Shown here: positions 1 through 8,470 of the stretch, in pieces | Position numbering within the stretch: position 1 is the stretch's first letter | How the letters are laid out: the number at the start of each line of letters is the position of its first letter | NCBI RefSeq assembly: GCF_001693255.1 | Contig: NZ_CP016476.1 | Location: 62,001 to 126,000 of the forward strand | DNA length: 64,000 bases | Direction: 5' to 3' | DNA from: Picosynechococcus sp. PCC 7003 | GTDB taxonomy: Bacteria > Cyanobacteriota > Cyanobacteriia > Cyanobacteriales > MRBY01 | The notes under the pieces: model-generated | Told to the model about the DNA's origin: nothing | What the model saw: the letters and a program-made list of their open reading frames with translations, nothing else | The model's database searches: none | Position numbers and translations under genes: made by a program

Positions 1-291
1 AAGATTCTGCAAGTAATTCGTCAGCGACAGAAGGTGCGTGGTGGTCAGCCCCATGTTGGCTTATTTCTGAGCCGTGCCGTCAAAGGCACCGTTTTATTAA
101 AAGAAGCACAGCAGGCCCTCAGTCAAGACCAGCGGTTTCCACTCATTAATTCCATTGTCTATCAGCGGCAATGTATTTCTGATGCGCCAATTCAAGAGGC
201 AACCGTTTTTGATTTAGCGGGCTCTGCCGCAAAAGCAGCTCAACAAGACTATGAAAATTTATTTATGGAGGCTTTGAGTTACCTTGGCTAG
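1..291 (+). CDS. parA: ParA partition ATPase, C-terminal fragment
   Basis: The reading frame is open from the first base and ends at the TAG at 289-291, so only the C-terminal ~96 residues are present and the start lies outside the window. The segment with 'GGQPHVGLFLSRAV' followed by two helices ending in 'NLFMEALSYLG' is typical of plasmid ParA ATPases, which move plasmid copies apart over the nucleoid. The Walker motifs would be in the missing part. The next gene is parB, and their ends overlap by 8 bases, which supports the assignment. The family call rests on this tail plus context. Confidence 0.75.
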   Translation, partial: KILQVIRQRQKVRGGQPHVGLFLSRAVKGTVLLKEAQQALSQDQRFPLINSIVYQRQCISDAPIQEATVFDLAGSAAKAAQQDYENLFMEALSYLG

Positions 292-1183
292 ACGTACCGT
301 CGGAAATTATTTAGCAGAGCTACCCACTGAGCCAGAGTCTTCCGTGGCGATCGCCAATATTCGCTTGCCGGAGAGTCAACCTCGTCATTACTTCGACCCG
401 GAGAAAATTCAACGGCTCGCTGCTTCGATTCAAGAATATGGCATCTTAGAGCCTCTCCTGGTTCGACCGATTCGCCATCAAACTAACCGCTATGAATTGG
501 TTGCAGGGGAAAGACGTTATCGAGCAGCGAAGCAGCTAGACCTACCCACTGTTCCGGTTGTAATTCGCGAACTGAATGATCAACAGGCGCTGGCGATCGC
601 CCTTGTGGAAAATCTCACCCGCGAAGATCTCAACCCCGTCGAAGAAGCAGAAGGTATCCTTAATCTCCTCGCAATAGAATTGCAGCTTCAACCCCAGGAG
701 GTAAAAAGCCTACTTTACCGGCTGGAAAATGAGAAAAAAGGAAAAACAATTACCCATAACGTTATGGGTAGTGAAATTGGTGAGCAGATTCAATCGATTT
801 TTACAAACTTAGGTCAGAATTGGTCGTCATTTACGGCGAATCGTTTGCCCTTACTAAATTTACCTGACGATATTTTAGAAGTGCTCCGCCAGGGCAAGAT
901 TGCCTACACCAAAGCAAAGGCGATCACCCGTCTACAAGATGCCGAATCACGAAGAAACTTATTAGAGACTGCCATCCAAGAAAATCTCTCCTTAAATGAG
1001 ATCAGGCAGCGTATTAATGAGCTAAAGTCGAATTCCATAGAACAAAAGCCCCAGTCACGCATTGATCAAACGGTCAAACGGCTTAAGGCTGCGCGTCTTT
1101 GGGAAAAAAATCCTGATAAATGGAATCAGATGCAGGCATTACTCGCCCAGATTGATGAACTAATTTCTGAGGCATCACGTTAG
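284..1183 (+). CDS. parB: ParB-like centromere-binding partition protein
   Basis: This 299-residue protein has the ParB N-terminal CTP-binding core: 'GERRYRAA' at residues 75-82 and 'ENLTREDLNPVEEA' at 109-122. A helix-turn-helix region and a C-terminal dimerisation segment follow. It would load at parS-like sites and act with ParA in plasmid segregation. The chosen start is TTG at 284, which overlaps the end of parA by 8 bases and suggests coupled translation; no ATG start gives the full conserved N-terminus. A perfect 20-bp palindrome lies inside the gene at 751-770 and is translated as 'THNVMGS', so the gene appears to carry one of its own binding sites. Confidence 0.92.
   Translation: MARRTVGNYLAELPTEPESSVAIANIRLPESQPRHYFDPEKIQRLAASIQEYGILEPLLVRPIRHQTNRYELVAGERRYRAAKQLDLPTVPVVIRELNDQQALAIALVENLTREDLNPVEEAEGILNLLAIELQLQPQEVKSLLYRLENEKKGKTITHNVMGSEIGEQIQSIFTNLGQNWSSFTANRLPLLNLPDDILEVLRQGKIAYTKAKAITRLQDAESRRNLLETAIQENLSLNEIRQRINELKSNSIEQKPQSRIDQTVKRLKAARLWEKNPDKWNQMQALLAQIDELISEASR
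751..770. promoter_or_regulatory. parS-like palindrome 1 (inside parB)
   Basis: This is a perfect 20-bp palindrome, TACCCATAACGTTATGGGTA, within the parB coding sequence. The same sequence recurs three more times around the partition locus, which is the expected arrangement for ParB-binding centromere sites. Binding by this ParB is inference. Confidence 0.75.
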
Positions 1184-1279
1184 TTTGGGTAGTGACTGCC
1201 CGCCGAGATAAAAAACGAAACTGCCTGGAATTCCTTTCCCATGAGACTCTGTTTCGTTCCAGGAAAAGGGAAAAATAAT

Positions 1280-1299
1280 TACCCATAACGTTATGGGTA
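1280..1299. promoter_or_regulatory. parS-like palindrome 2
   Basis: An exact second copy of the 20-bp perfect palindrome lies about 100 bp after the parB stop codon. Confidence 0.78.
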
Positions 1300-1320
1300 G
1301 TTGCTATGGTCTTCAAAAAA

Positions 1321-1458
1321 GGCGATCGCCTCACAAGAGTAGTTTAGATAATTTTTTTATTCAATCTGAGTCGCTAAAGTTTTTTATTTGGTAAGTTCTG
1401 AGAATTGGGTTTAAAAAGCTTGTGTGAATTACCCATAACGTTATGGGTAACTTTCTCC
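1321..1458 (+). repeat. direct repeat carrying parS, left copy
   Basis: From the HIP1 site to just past the palindrome, this ~135-bp segment matches 8697-8832 in the same orientation with only a few mismatches. The two copies bracket about 7.2 kb of IS and TA sequence. Confidence 0.85.
1429..1450. promoter_or_regulatory. parS-like palindrome 3
   Basis: This is the same palindrome as at 751-770, extended by one complementary base on each side to 22 bp. It sits inside the duplicated segment. Confidence 0.78.
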
Positions 1459-1560
1459 AAATGATGCGCACTTCATTCCTATATCAATGGTGATGGCTCT
1501 GTGAAGGAATTAGGTCAGCGTTTACTGAATAAAGAAGTACCCACTAGCGATCACTGAAAC

Positions 1561-1680
1561 CACTATTCTTTCGTTAAAATCAGTAAAAAAGGTCGAGCCT
1601 TGAAACGATCTCTATACAAGACTCTCAGGCAATATTTTTTCTATAATCCTAGGTTTCTGTCGAGATGCGCCCTCTAGTCC
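1561..1680 (+). mobile_element. IS 5'-end relic, inverted relative to 8480-8595
   Basis: This ~120-bp sequence is an imperfect match to the reverse complement of 8480-8595. It runs from 'CTATTCTTTCGTTAAAAT' to 'ATGCGCCCTCTA', where an ATG opens in both copies and breaks off after a few codons. It is best read as the left end and start codon of an IS whose body has been lost. The identical boundary in both copies supports a mobile origin; the family is inferred from the partner copy. Confidence 0.5.
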
Positions 1681-1729
1681 ATCGCTGAATGCAACTAAAC
1701 GACACTGAATATGGTGCTATAGTGGTGTC

Positions 1730-2160
1730 ATGACAGAGCAAGCCCCATTACACTCGTTATTGACACCAACATTGTTCTAGAAGGCTTAACCAAACAGGGG
1801 AGCGCATCAGGGCTGATCATCGAAGCTTGGTTAGCCGAATTATTCATCGTTCACATTTCCACGGCGATTGCCTATGAATACCAAGATGTTCTAAGTCGTA
1901 AACTATCCCCTACCCGCTGGCAAACCCTAAAACCTGTTCTTGGTCGGTTACTCACCCTCACTAAATTCACCGAAATCCATTTTACATGGCGACCCACTTC
2001 CCCCGACCCCGGCGATGATCTGATCATTGACTGTGCTATGAATGCCAATGCGGCGATCGTCACTTTAAACCTCAAAGATTTTCAACGGGCAAAACAGTCC
2101 CTAGGCTTACCTGTTCTGTCCCCCGTCGAACTCATTCTAAAACTCACAGGAGATGAATAA
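1730..2160 (+). pseudogene. PIN-domain toxin, frameshifted after codon 6
   Basis: From 1747 the frame encodes a PIN-type nuclease: 'LVIDTNIVLEGL' with the first acidic residue, 'YEYQDVL' in the middle and 'PGDDLIIDCAMNANAAIVTLNLKDF' with later acidic residues. No ATG, GTG or TTG start lies in that frame. An ATG at 1730 encodes 'MTEQAP' in the frame one base off, and restoring one base in the C run at 1743-1746 would join them. The gene is probably inactivated by a single-base deletion; an ATT start at 1747 is the alternative. It ends two bases before an intact antitoxin gene. Confidence 0.75.
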
Positions 2161-2162
2161 CA

Positions 2163-2486
2163 ATGAGTCGTTTAACCCTACGCTTACCCGAAACCCTCCA
2201 CCAACAGCTTAGTCACCAAGCCTCCCAAGAGGGCGTATCCCTAAACCAATACATTGTCTATGCCCTAACCCGTCAGGTTTCCCAAAATTACGTTGTGGAA
2301 CCCGTTCCCGCTGAGACCGTTGAACAGCAAAACACCTCATTCCAAAAACTTCTCAATGATTTGGGTCAGGCAACTCCTGAAGAGGTAAAACTTGCACTAG
2401 ACGTAAGGGAAACCGTAGAGCTAGAAAGCGAATTAAACCCAGAGACCATCACCAAACTCCGCCAGAAGATAAGTAGCAAAGTCTAG
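2163..2486 (+). CDS. HicB/Arc-type ribbon-helix-helix antitoxin
   Basis: This 107-residue protein begins 'MSRLTLRLPETLHQQLSHQASQEGVSLNQYI', a ribbon-helix-helix DNA-binding domain with a strand of alternating hydrophobic residues and two helices. Its C-terminal tail is acidic and probably flexible, as in toxin-neutralising segments. It lies two bases downstream of the frameshifted PIN toxin in a toxin-first order. The antitoxin is intact while the toxin is broken, so the module can no longer poison its host. A run of ~120 bases without a gene follows. Confidence 0.8.
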   Translation: MSRLTLRLPETLHQQLSHQASQEGVSLNQYIVYALTRQVSQNYVVEPVPAETVEQQNTSFQKLLNDLGQATPEEVKLALDVRETVELESELNPETITKLRQKISSKV

Positions 2487-2561
2487 ACTTTTTGAGTTTA
2501 TGGCTTACAAAAATAGATTGGCGATCGCCCAGGAAAACAGAGTCGTGTGCCCTGAGTTCAT

Positions 2562-2844
2562 CCTAACCCCGATTTTCCTGCCGAGCTAAAGCCTGTTCAA
2601 TGAAATTTGGATCAGGCAGATAGAAACAATGCCTCCAGTTCCTCAACGCCTTGCAGGAACTTCTCTCTTCGAGCCGACAGACACACTGATTCTGGCATTT
2701 GACTACGCGGCATCAAAAAGTTGGCCACTTCATCCACTGCTCGACAGAACCGATCAGCAGATTCAAAGTCACCAAAGCCCAGAATCGGATAGTATCGGTG
2801 CTTGACAGGTCTATGGCTTTGCTCGATGGGGTTAGCAGTACATG
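2562..2844 (-). pseudogene. IS6-like transposase relic, C-terminal part
   Basis: On the minus strand the frame ending at 2612 reads 'NPIEQSHRPVKHRYYPILGFGDFESADRFC' and then a tail ending 'ELEALFLSA'. The 'EQSHR...GF.SF..A' pattern resembles the C-terminus of IS6/IS240-type DDE transposases. The catalytic core is absent. The frame is cut at 2844 by insertion of the ISKra4 pair, and the rest of the relic continues at 8480-8607. A short end sequence at 2562-2580 (CCTAACCCC...TTTTCCTG) resembles the opposite end near 8597-8607. Family assignment is tentative. Confidence 0.5.
2836..2844. repeat. 9-bp target-site duplication, left
   Basis: CAGTACATG directly abuts the left end of ISKra4 copy 1, and the identical 9 bases abut the right end of copy 2 at 8471-8479. 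The outer pair is therefore the target duplication for the whole double element. Confidence 0.88.
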
Positions 2845-2867
2845 GAGAGTGATTAAAAACGGGGGAA

Positions 2868-4269
2868 TTAAGCAGCCATAGGTATTTCAGCATCCTCATC
2901 TGAATTTGAATACCATTGATGAACGATATTCTTCCATTCTTGATTGAGTACCTTTGTCCTGACTTGAATCAATAAATGAGCCCCTTTTGGAGTCCAACGC
3001 ATCTGTTGTTTTTTTTCCATGCGTTTGGCAATGACTTGATTGACCGCTGATTCAACAAATCCCGTTGAGATACGCTCTCCACAACGGTAACGCTCACCAT
3101 AGTTGGGAATGTACCCTCCATTATTTTGAATATAAATCCGAAATTCGGTAATCGCCTTCCGCATCTTACTGAGTTTTGGATAATCAATTTCTAAGTCTTC
3201 CGCATCCCACTCAATTGACTCTATTTTCTGCAACGCTCTGAAGACATTGCCATGCCAGAAATACCATTTTAGGCTCTTGAGCCTCTCTGCCATTGATGTC
3301 GCTTGGTCAGGGTCGTAATGTTTCACACCTTTGATGTAGTGGCTAAGCAGCGTAATCCGCATTGTGACGTGAAACCAATCCAGCAGATATTCCGCTTGGG
3401 GATTGAGAAACATTTGTAGATCGCGCACAGTGTCACCTCCGTCAGAAAAGAATGTGACCTGCTGATTCATTTGCATTCCCTGGGATTTAAGCAGTTCGAA
3501 TAATCGCCGCTTGGATTTGGTGTCATAGGTTTGGACAAAGCCAAAACTCTTTGAAGCCCCTTGCTCTGGGATGCTTTTTTCCAACAATCACCTCAAAAGA
3601 CTTTTGTTGCTCACTGTTTTTCGGACGATAGGCATGGATATAAGCCCCATCAATTCCGACATTGAGTGGCAGATCTGGACGCGGTAATTCCTCCCATTCC
3701 ATAGGACACCCCTCCACATAAATGTACTGTTCCTCGTCCAATTCATCATCGAGCCTTTGACCCATCTGGTGGAGCTTGTAACGCACACTGGAGGCATTGA
3801 GTGTTCCATCTAATGGCAGCACTTCATTCAGCAGCTGAACACTCAGACCATAGGAGACCAATGACGCAAATTTCGTTTGAAGATAAAGATATTCAGGTGA
3901 TTGTCGCTCAGTCAGCAGCAAAGCTAAAGGGCTGATACTTTTTTGCTGATGGGTTTGGCAAGAGCAATGAAACAATCGTGGACTCGTTAACTCCAGCTTG
4001 CCAAAAACGGACCGATAAACCAGCTTATGCTTTCCTTTACATTTACGCGGTAGACCGCAGTCTGGACAAGGCGTTTGCTGCTCCATATATTGACTCACTT
4101 GTGACGAGACAATTTCTTGTTGAATCCCTTGCAGAATCTGTTTTGATTCCTCCAAAGTCAATCCTAGGTTGGCGAGAGTCAATTGACCTCGCTCGAATTG
4201 AGCTACATCTTTGGAGACTTGTAGGGTTCCATTATCGGATTCAATCTTGATGCTGATTTTGATATTCAT
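2868..4269 (-). pseudogene. ISKra4 transposase, copy 1, frameshifted
   Basis: The protein matches the intact 466-residue transposase of copy 2 up to about residue 231 and again from there to the end, but in a different frame. The plus strand has six T at 3575-3580 where copy 2 has five, so translation leaves the frame just after 'VIVGK'. The catalytic residues are therefore split: D207 is before the break, while D276/D279 and E406 are after it. The start at 4269 overlaps the stop of the preceding gene in an ATGA. Copy 2 could act on this element in trans. Confidence 0.88.
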
Positions 4270-4982
4270 GTGTCTATGAAAATAATCTCCTCTCGAAAAG
4301 CTGGATCTTCGCTCAAGGGACTCTGCTGCAAGCGTTGATTGAGTTTTCGGAGATCAAGTCTGTCCAATAGCAGCCAATAACTCAGTTGTCGAAGTTCACC
4401 TCGACGTTGCGTAATCTCATCATTCACAAGGATTTTAGCCATTCGATAGGCTACCGACGCTTCAGAGAACTCCTGCCTGAGTTCCTGAAAGGCCCAAGCC
4501 CCGCCACAATCTTCAATCGGGCCATTCCGTTTGCCTTCGATACAAACTGGATAAGTCTGCTCAGCCTCGAATTCAGTAATCTTTTCAACCCGCAGTTGCA
4601 CCTGCCAATTATCAAAGAAATTGTATTCATAGAGAAATTTTTCTCGGACTCGTAAGCCTAGATCTAACAGCGTTACAGTATTGGCGTCATCACTAAACCA
4701 CTCACCCCCAATGTGATGAATACCGTAGGGCTTAGCATGGATGACAAAGCGATGTAAATACTCATCAGTCCAGCCAAAGGCGATCTGAAGAATGTAATGC
4801 AGCTGAGCAATGGTCGTATCTGCAGTGACCAGAAAACGACGCCAAATCATGGGGCTAATTCCCGAAATGACGGCTTTTAACTGAATAATACTTGGGGCTG
4901 AGCTGCCATTCATTTCATGAGCTGTCTCGACTAATAGTCTCAGAAAGTAAAGTTTGCGAGACTCCCTAAAACTAAGTCTCAA
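4266..4982 (-). CDS. pRiA4b ORF-3 / IS1096 TnpR-like passenger protein, copy 1
   Basis: This 238-residue protein contains 'IIQLKAVISGISPMIWRRFLVTADTTIAQLHYILQIAFGW', the signature of the plasmid pRiA4b ORF-3 family found as an accessory gene in several insertion sequences. Its biochemical role is not established; these proteins are often annotated as IS1096 TnpR. It precedes the transposase with a 4-base ATGA overlap, so the two are probably translationally coupled. The encoded protein is identical to the one in copy 2. A 64-base divergent promoter region separates it from the serine recombinase. Confidence 0.85.
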   Translation of the reverse strand: MRLSFRESRKLYFLRLLVETAHEMNGSSAPSIIQLKAVISGISPMIWRRFLVTADTTIAQLHYILQIAFGWTDEYLHRFVIHAKPYGIHHIGGEWFSDDANTVTLLDLGLRVREKFLYEYNFFDNWQVQLRVEKITEFEAEQTYPVCIEGKRNGPIEDCGGAWAFQELRQEFSEASVAYRMAKILVNDEITQRRGELRQLSYWLLLDRLDLRKLNQRLQQSPLSEDPAFREEIIFIDT

Positions 4983-5046
4983 TTCATGTTTTATTATGCA
5001 ATTATCAAAGGGTCTTAGATATTACGAAACATTGAGGTAAGTCGTC

Positions 5047-5601
5047 ATGGCGATGGTCAGCTATGCAAGAGTCAGTTCTGTGGGACAGAGTCTTGATGTG
5101 CAACTCGATAAACTCCGGCATTGCGACAAAATCTTCAAGGAAAAGCGGAGTGGAGTGTCGAATACAAGACCCCGACTCAAGGCTTGTATTGAATACGTCC
5201 GAGACGGTGACACGCTTGTTGTTACTCGATTAGATCGATTGGCACGTTCGACACTCCACCTCTGTCAGCTGGCCAAGAAACTGGAAAAGAAGGGTGTGAA
5301 CCTCCAGGTGCTTGACCAGAACATTGATACTGGAGATGCAACGGGACGACTTTTATTTAATATGCTGGGGGCGATTGCACAGTTTGAAACTGAAATCCGA
5401 GCTGAACGACAAATAGATGGAATCCAGAAGGCAAAAGCTCGCGGTGTTCAGTTTGGTCGCAAAAAGCAGCTTACAGAGACTCAATGTAAAGAGTTAAGGC
5501 GCAAGCGACAAGGGGGTGAACTCATCAAAACTTTGATGGCAGAATATCATCTCTCAAAAGCCAGTGTGTATCGATATCTCAACCAAGAGTCAGATGTTTA
5601 A
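5047..5601 (+). CDS. small serine recombinase (resolvase/invertase type), copy 1
   Basis: The 184-residue protein has the serine recombinase catalytic domain: 'SYARVSS' with nucleophile S10, then 'LVVTRLDRLARS' with the active-site arginines, and 'LLFNMLGAIAQFETEIRAER'. A C-terminal helix-turn-helix ends '...LSKASVYRYLNQ'. A ribosome-binding sequence, GAGGT, precedes the ATG by about 7 bases. As an IS passenger it may resolve cointegrates or invert DNA; substrate sites are not identified. It differs from the copy 2 protein by Ile in place of Met (ATA against ATG) in 'ERQ-I/M-DGIQ'. Confidence 0.9.
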   Translation: MAMVSYARVSSVGQSLDVQLDKLRHCDKIFKEKRSGVSNTRPRLKACIEYVRDGDTLVVTRLDRLARSTLHLCQLAKKLEKKGVNLQVLDQNIDTGDATGRLLFNMLGAIAQFETEIRAERQIDGIQKAKARGVQFGRKKQLTETQCKELRRKRQGGELIKTLMAEYHLSKASVYRYLNQESDV

Positions 5602-5653
5602 TGGCTCTTGGAATCCTTGCCTCATATAGTTTCCCCCAGTTTTAATCACTCTC

Positions 5654-5662
5654 CCGTATAAG
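5654..5662. repeat. 9-bp spacer between the two IS copies
   Basis: CCGTATAAG lies between the right end of copy 1 and the left end of copy 2. It has the same length as the outer target duplication CAGTACATG but an unrelated sequence, so the copies did not arise by two simple insertions at this locus. Confidence 0.85.
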
Positions 5663-5685
5663 GAGAGTGATTAAAAACGGGGGAA

Positions 5686-7086
5686 TTAAGCAGCCATAGG
5701 TATTTCAGCATCCTCATCTGAATTTGAATACCATTGATGAACGATATTCTTCCATTCTTGATTGAGTACCTTTGTCCTGACTTGAATCAATAAATGAGCC
5801 CCTTTTGGAGTCCAACGCATCTGTTGTTTTTTTTCCATGCGTTTGGCAATGACTTGATTGACCGCTGATTCAACAAATCCCGTTGAGATACGCTCTCCAC
5901 AACGGTAACGCTCACCATAGTTGGGAATGTACCCTCCATTATTTTGAATATAAATCCGAAATTCGGTAATCGCCTTCCGCATCTTACTGAGTTTTGGATA
6001 ATCAATTTCTAAGTCTTCCGCATCCCACTCAATTGACTCTATTTTCTGCAACGCTCTGAAGACATTGCCATGCCAGAAATACCATTTTAGGCTCTTGAGC
6101 CTCTCTGCCATTGATGTCGCTTGGTCAGGGTCGTAATGTTTCACACCTTTGATGTAGTGGCTAAGCAGCGTAATCCGCATTGTGACGTGAAACCAATCCA
6201 GCAGATATTCCGCTTGGGGATTGAGAAACATTTGTAGATCGCGCACAGTGTCACCTCCGTCAGAAAAGAATGTGACCTGCTGATTCATTTGCATTCCCTG
6301 GGATTTAAGCAGTTCGAATAATCGCCGCTTGGATTTGGTGTCATAGGTTTGGACAAAGCCAAAACTCTTTGAAGCCCCTTGCTCTGGGATGCTTTTTCCA
6401 ACAATCACCTCAAAAGACTTTTGTTGCTCACTGTTTTTCGGACGATAGGCATGGATATAAGCCCCATCAATTCCGACATTGAGTGGCAGATCTGGACGCG
6501 GTAATTCCTCCCATTCCATAGGACACCCCTCCACATAAATGTACTGTTCCTCGTCCAATTCATCATCGAGCCTTTGACCCATCTGGTGGAGCTTGTAACG
6601 CACACTGGAGGCATTGAGTGTTCCATCTAATGGCAGCACTTCATTCAGCAGCTGAACACTCAGACCATAGGAGACCAATGACGCAAATTTCGTTTGAAGA
6701 TAAAGATATTCAGGTGATTGTCGCTCAGTCAGCAGCAAAGCTAAAGGGCTGATACTTTTTTGCTGATGGGTTTGGCAAGAGCAATGAAACAATCGTGGAC
6801 TCGTTAACTCCAGCTTGCCAAAAACGGACCGATAAACCAGCTTATGCTTTCCTTTACATTTACGCGGTAGACCGCAGTCTGGACAAGGCGTTTGCTGCTC
6901 CATATATTGACTCACTTGTGACGAGACAATTTCTTGTTGAATCCCTTGCAGAATCTGTTTTGATTCCTCCAAAGTCAATCCTAGGTTGGCGAGAGTCAAT
7001 TGACCTCGCTCGAATTGAGCTACATCTTTGGAGACTTGTAGGGTTCCATTATCGGATTCAATCTTGATGCTGATTTTGATATTCAT
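5686..7086 (-). CDS. ISKra4-family DDE transposase, copy 2, intact
   Basis: The intact 466-residue transposase has an N-terminal zinc-finger-like region ('CPDCG' at 68-72, 'HCSC' at 101-104). The DDE catalytic core has D207 in 'VGIDGAY', D276/D279 in 'FFSDGGDTVRDLQ' and E406 in 'STGFVESAVN'. The segment 'LDWFHVTMR' is characteristic of the ISKra4 group. It would cut and join the element's GAGAGTGATT ends, giving 9-bp duplications as seen here. The start overlaps the stop of the TnpR-like gene by ATGA. It is the only intact copy in the window. Confidence 0.92.
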   Translation of the reverse strand: MNIKISIKIESDNGTLQVSKDVAQFERGQLTLANLGLTLEESKQILQGIQQEIVSSQVSQYMEQQTPCPDCGLPRKCKGKHKLVYRSVFGKLELTSPRLFHCSCQTHQQKSISPLALLLTERQSPEYLYLQTKFASLVSYGLSVQLLNEVLPLDGTLNASSVRYKLHQMGQRLDDELDEEQYIYVEGCPMEWEELPRPDLPLNVGIDGAYIHAYRPKNSEQQKSFEVIVGKSIPEQGASKSFGFVQTYDTKSKRRLFELLKSQGMQMNQQVTFFSDGGDTVRDLQMFLNPQAEYLLDWFHVTMRITLLSHYIKGVKHYDPDQATSMAERLKSLKWYFWHGNVFRALQKIESIEWDAEDLEIDYPKLSKMRKAITEFRIYIQNNGGYIPNYGERYRCGERISTGFVESAVNQVIAKRMEKKQQMRWTPKGAHLLIQVRTKVLNQEWKNIVHQWYSNSDEDAEIPMAA

Positions 7087-7799
7087 GTGTCTATGAAAAT
7101 AATCTCCTCTCGAAAAGCTGGATCTTCGCTCAAGGGACTCTGCTGCAAGCGTTGATTGAGTTTTCGGAGATCAAGTCTGTCCAATAGCAGCCAATAACTC
7201 AGTTGTCGAAGTTCACCTCGACGTTGCGTAATCTCATCATTCACAAGGATTTTAGCCATTCGATAGGCTACCGACGCTTCAGAGAACTCCTGCCTGAGTT
7301 CCTGAAAGGCCCAAGCCCCGCCACAATCTTCAATCGGGCCATTCCGTTTGCCTTCGATACAAACTGGATAAGTCTGCTCAGCCTCGAATTCAGTAATCTT
7401 TTCAACCCGCAGTTGCACCTGCCAATTATCAAAGAAATTGTATTCATAGAGAAATTTTTCTCGGACTCGTAAGCCTAGATCTAACAGCGTTACAGTATTG
7501 GCGTCATCACTAAACCACTCACCCCCAATGTGATGAATACCGTAGGGCTTAGCATGGATGACAAAGCGATGTAAATACTCATCAGTCCAGCCAAAGGCGA
7601 TCTGAAGAATGTAATGCAGCTGAGCAATGGTCGTATCTGCAGTGACCAGAAAACGACGCCAAATCATGGGGCTAATTCCCGAAATGACGGCTTTTAACTG
7701 AATAATACTTGGGGCTGAGCTGCCATTCATTTCATGAGCTGTCTCGACTAATAGTCTCAGAAAGTAAAGTTTGCGAGACTCCCTAAAACTAAGTCTCAA
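7083..7799 (-). CDS. pRiA4b ORF-3 / IS1096 TnpR-like passenger protein, copy 2
   Basis: This protein is identical in sequence to the copy 1 protein at 4266-4982 (238 residues) and shares the same ATGA junction with the intact transposase gene. It belongs to the pRiA4b ORF-3 family and is probably co-expressed with the transposase. Its function in transposition is unproven. Confidence 0.85.
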   Translation of the reverse strand: MRLSFRESRKLYFLRLLVETAHEMNGSSAPSIIQLKAVISGISPMIWRRFLVTADTTIAQLHYILQIAFGWTDEYLHRFVIHAKPYGIHHIGGEWFSDDANTVTLLDLGLRVREKFLYEYNFFDNWQVQLRVEKITEFEAEQTYPVCIEGKRNGPIEDCGGAWAFQELRQEFSEASVAYRMAKILVNDEITQRRGELRQLSYWLLLDRLDLRKLNQRLQQSPLSEDPAFREEIIFIDT

Positions 7800-7863
7800 T
7801 TCATGTTTTATTATGCAATTATCAAAGGGTCTTAGATATTACGAAACATTGAGGTAAGTCGTC

Positions 7864-8418
7864 ATGGCGATGGTCAGCTATGCAAGAGTCAGTTCTGTGG
7901 GACAGAGTCTTGATGTGCAACTCGATAAACTCCGGCATTGCGACAAAATCTTCAAGGAAAAGCGGAGTGGAGTGTCGAATACAAGACCCCGACTCAAGGC
8001 TTGTATTGAATACGTCCGAGACGGTGACACGCTTGTTGTTACTCGATTAGATCGATTGGCACGTTCGACACTCCACCTCTGTCAGCTGGCCAAGAAACTG
8101 GAAAAGAAGGGTGTGAACCTCCAGGTGCTTGACCAGAACATTGATACTGGAGATGCAACGGGACGACTTTTATTTAATATGCTGGGGGCGATTGCACAGT
8201 TTGAAACTGAAATCCGAGCTGAACGACAAATGGATGGAATCCAGAAGGCAAAAGCTCGCGGTGTTCAGTTTGGTCGCAAAAAGCAGCTTACAGAGACTCA
8301 ATGTAAAGAGTTAAGGCGCAAGCGACAAGGGGGTGAACTCATCAAAACTTTGATGGCAGAATATCATCTCTCAAAAGCCAGTGTGTATCGATATCTCAAC
8401 CAAGAGTCAGATGTTTAA
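7864..8418 (+). CDS. small serine recombinase, copy 2
   Basis: The 184-residue serine recombinase is identical to the copy 1 protein except for Met in 'ERQMDGIQ'. It carries the same catalytic motifs ('SYARVSS', 'RLDRLARS') and helix-turn-helix tail. It is divergent from the TnpR-like and transposase genes. Confidence 0.9.
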   Translation: MAMVSYARVSSVGQSLDVQLDKLRHCDKIFKEKRSGVSNTRPRLKACIEYVRDGDTLVVTRLDRLARSTLHLCQLAKKLEKKGVNLQVLDQNIDTGDATGRLLFNMLGAIAQFETEIRAERQMDGIQKAKARGVQFGRKKQLTETQCKELRRKRQGGELIKTLMAEYHLSKASVYRYLNQESDV

Positions 8419-8470
8419 TGGCTCTTGGAATCCTTGCCTCATATAGTTTCCCCCAGTTTTAATCACTCTC

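Larger units (their letters stand above)
1184..1729. other. non-coding centromere-like region after parB
   Basis: I find no convincing gene here. The stretch holds two parS-like palindromes (1280-1299 and 1429-1450), one HIP1 octamer at 1322, a ~135-bp segment that is repeated at 8697-8832, and from 1561 a ~120-bp sequence found inverted at 8480-8595. The arrangement suggests a plasmid centromere later broken up by mobile DNA. Confidence 0.6.
2845..5653. mobile_element. ISKra4-family element, copy 1 (2809 bp)
   Basis: The element is bounded by imperfect inverted repeats beginning GAGAGTGATTAAAA and ending TTTTAATCACTCTC. It carries a transposase (frameshifted), a pRiA4b ORF-3/TnpR-like gene upstream of it, and a divergently transcribed small serine recombinase. 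It is one base longer than copy 2 because of an extra T in 3575-3580. There is no HIP1 octamer in either copy, unlike most of the surrounding DNA, consistent with foreign origin. Confidence 0.85.
5663..8470. mobile_element. ISKra4-family element, copy 2 (2808 bp)
   Basis: This has the same gene order, ends and orientation as copy 1, with an intact transposase. The right end is followed at once by CAGTACATG. The differences I noticed from copy 1 are the T5 against T6 run (6373-6377) and one A/G substitution in the recombinase gene; I did not align every base. Confidence 0.88.

Noticed and set aside
1456-1560. Frame ending KELGQRLLNKEVPTSDH before a stop at about 1557
   Set aside because: It has no start and no family I recognise, and is too short to call a gene or relic with confidence.
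3571-3582. Programmed frameshifting at the A6 run of transposase copy 1
   Set aside because: A heptamer A-AAA-AAG is present in phase, but a -1 slip leads to the wrong frame; a +1 shift is needed. The intact A5 copy 2 shows that the family does not need frameshifting.
2969-4250. Short open frames on both strands inside the IS copies
   Set aside because: They are identical in both IS copies because the DNA is, and they overlap the transposase and TnpR-like genes with no ribosome-binding sequence or family match.
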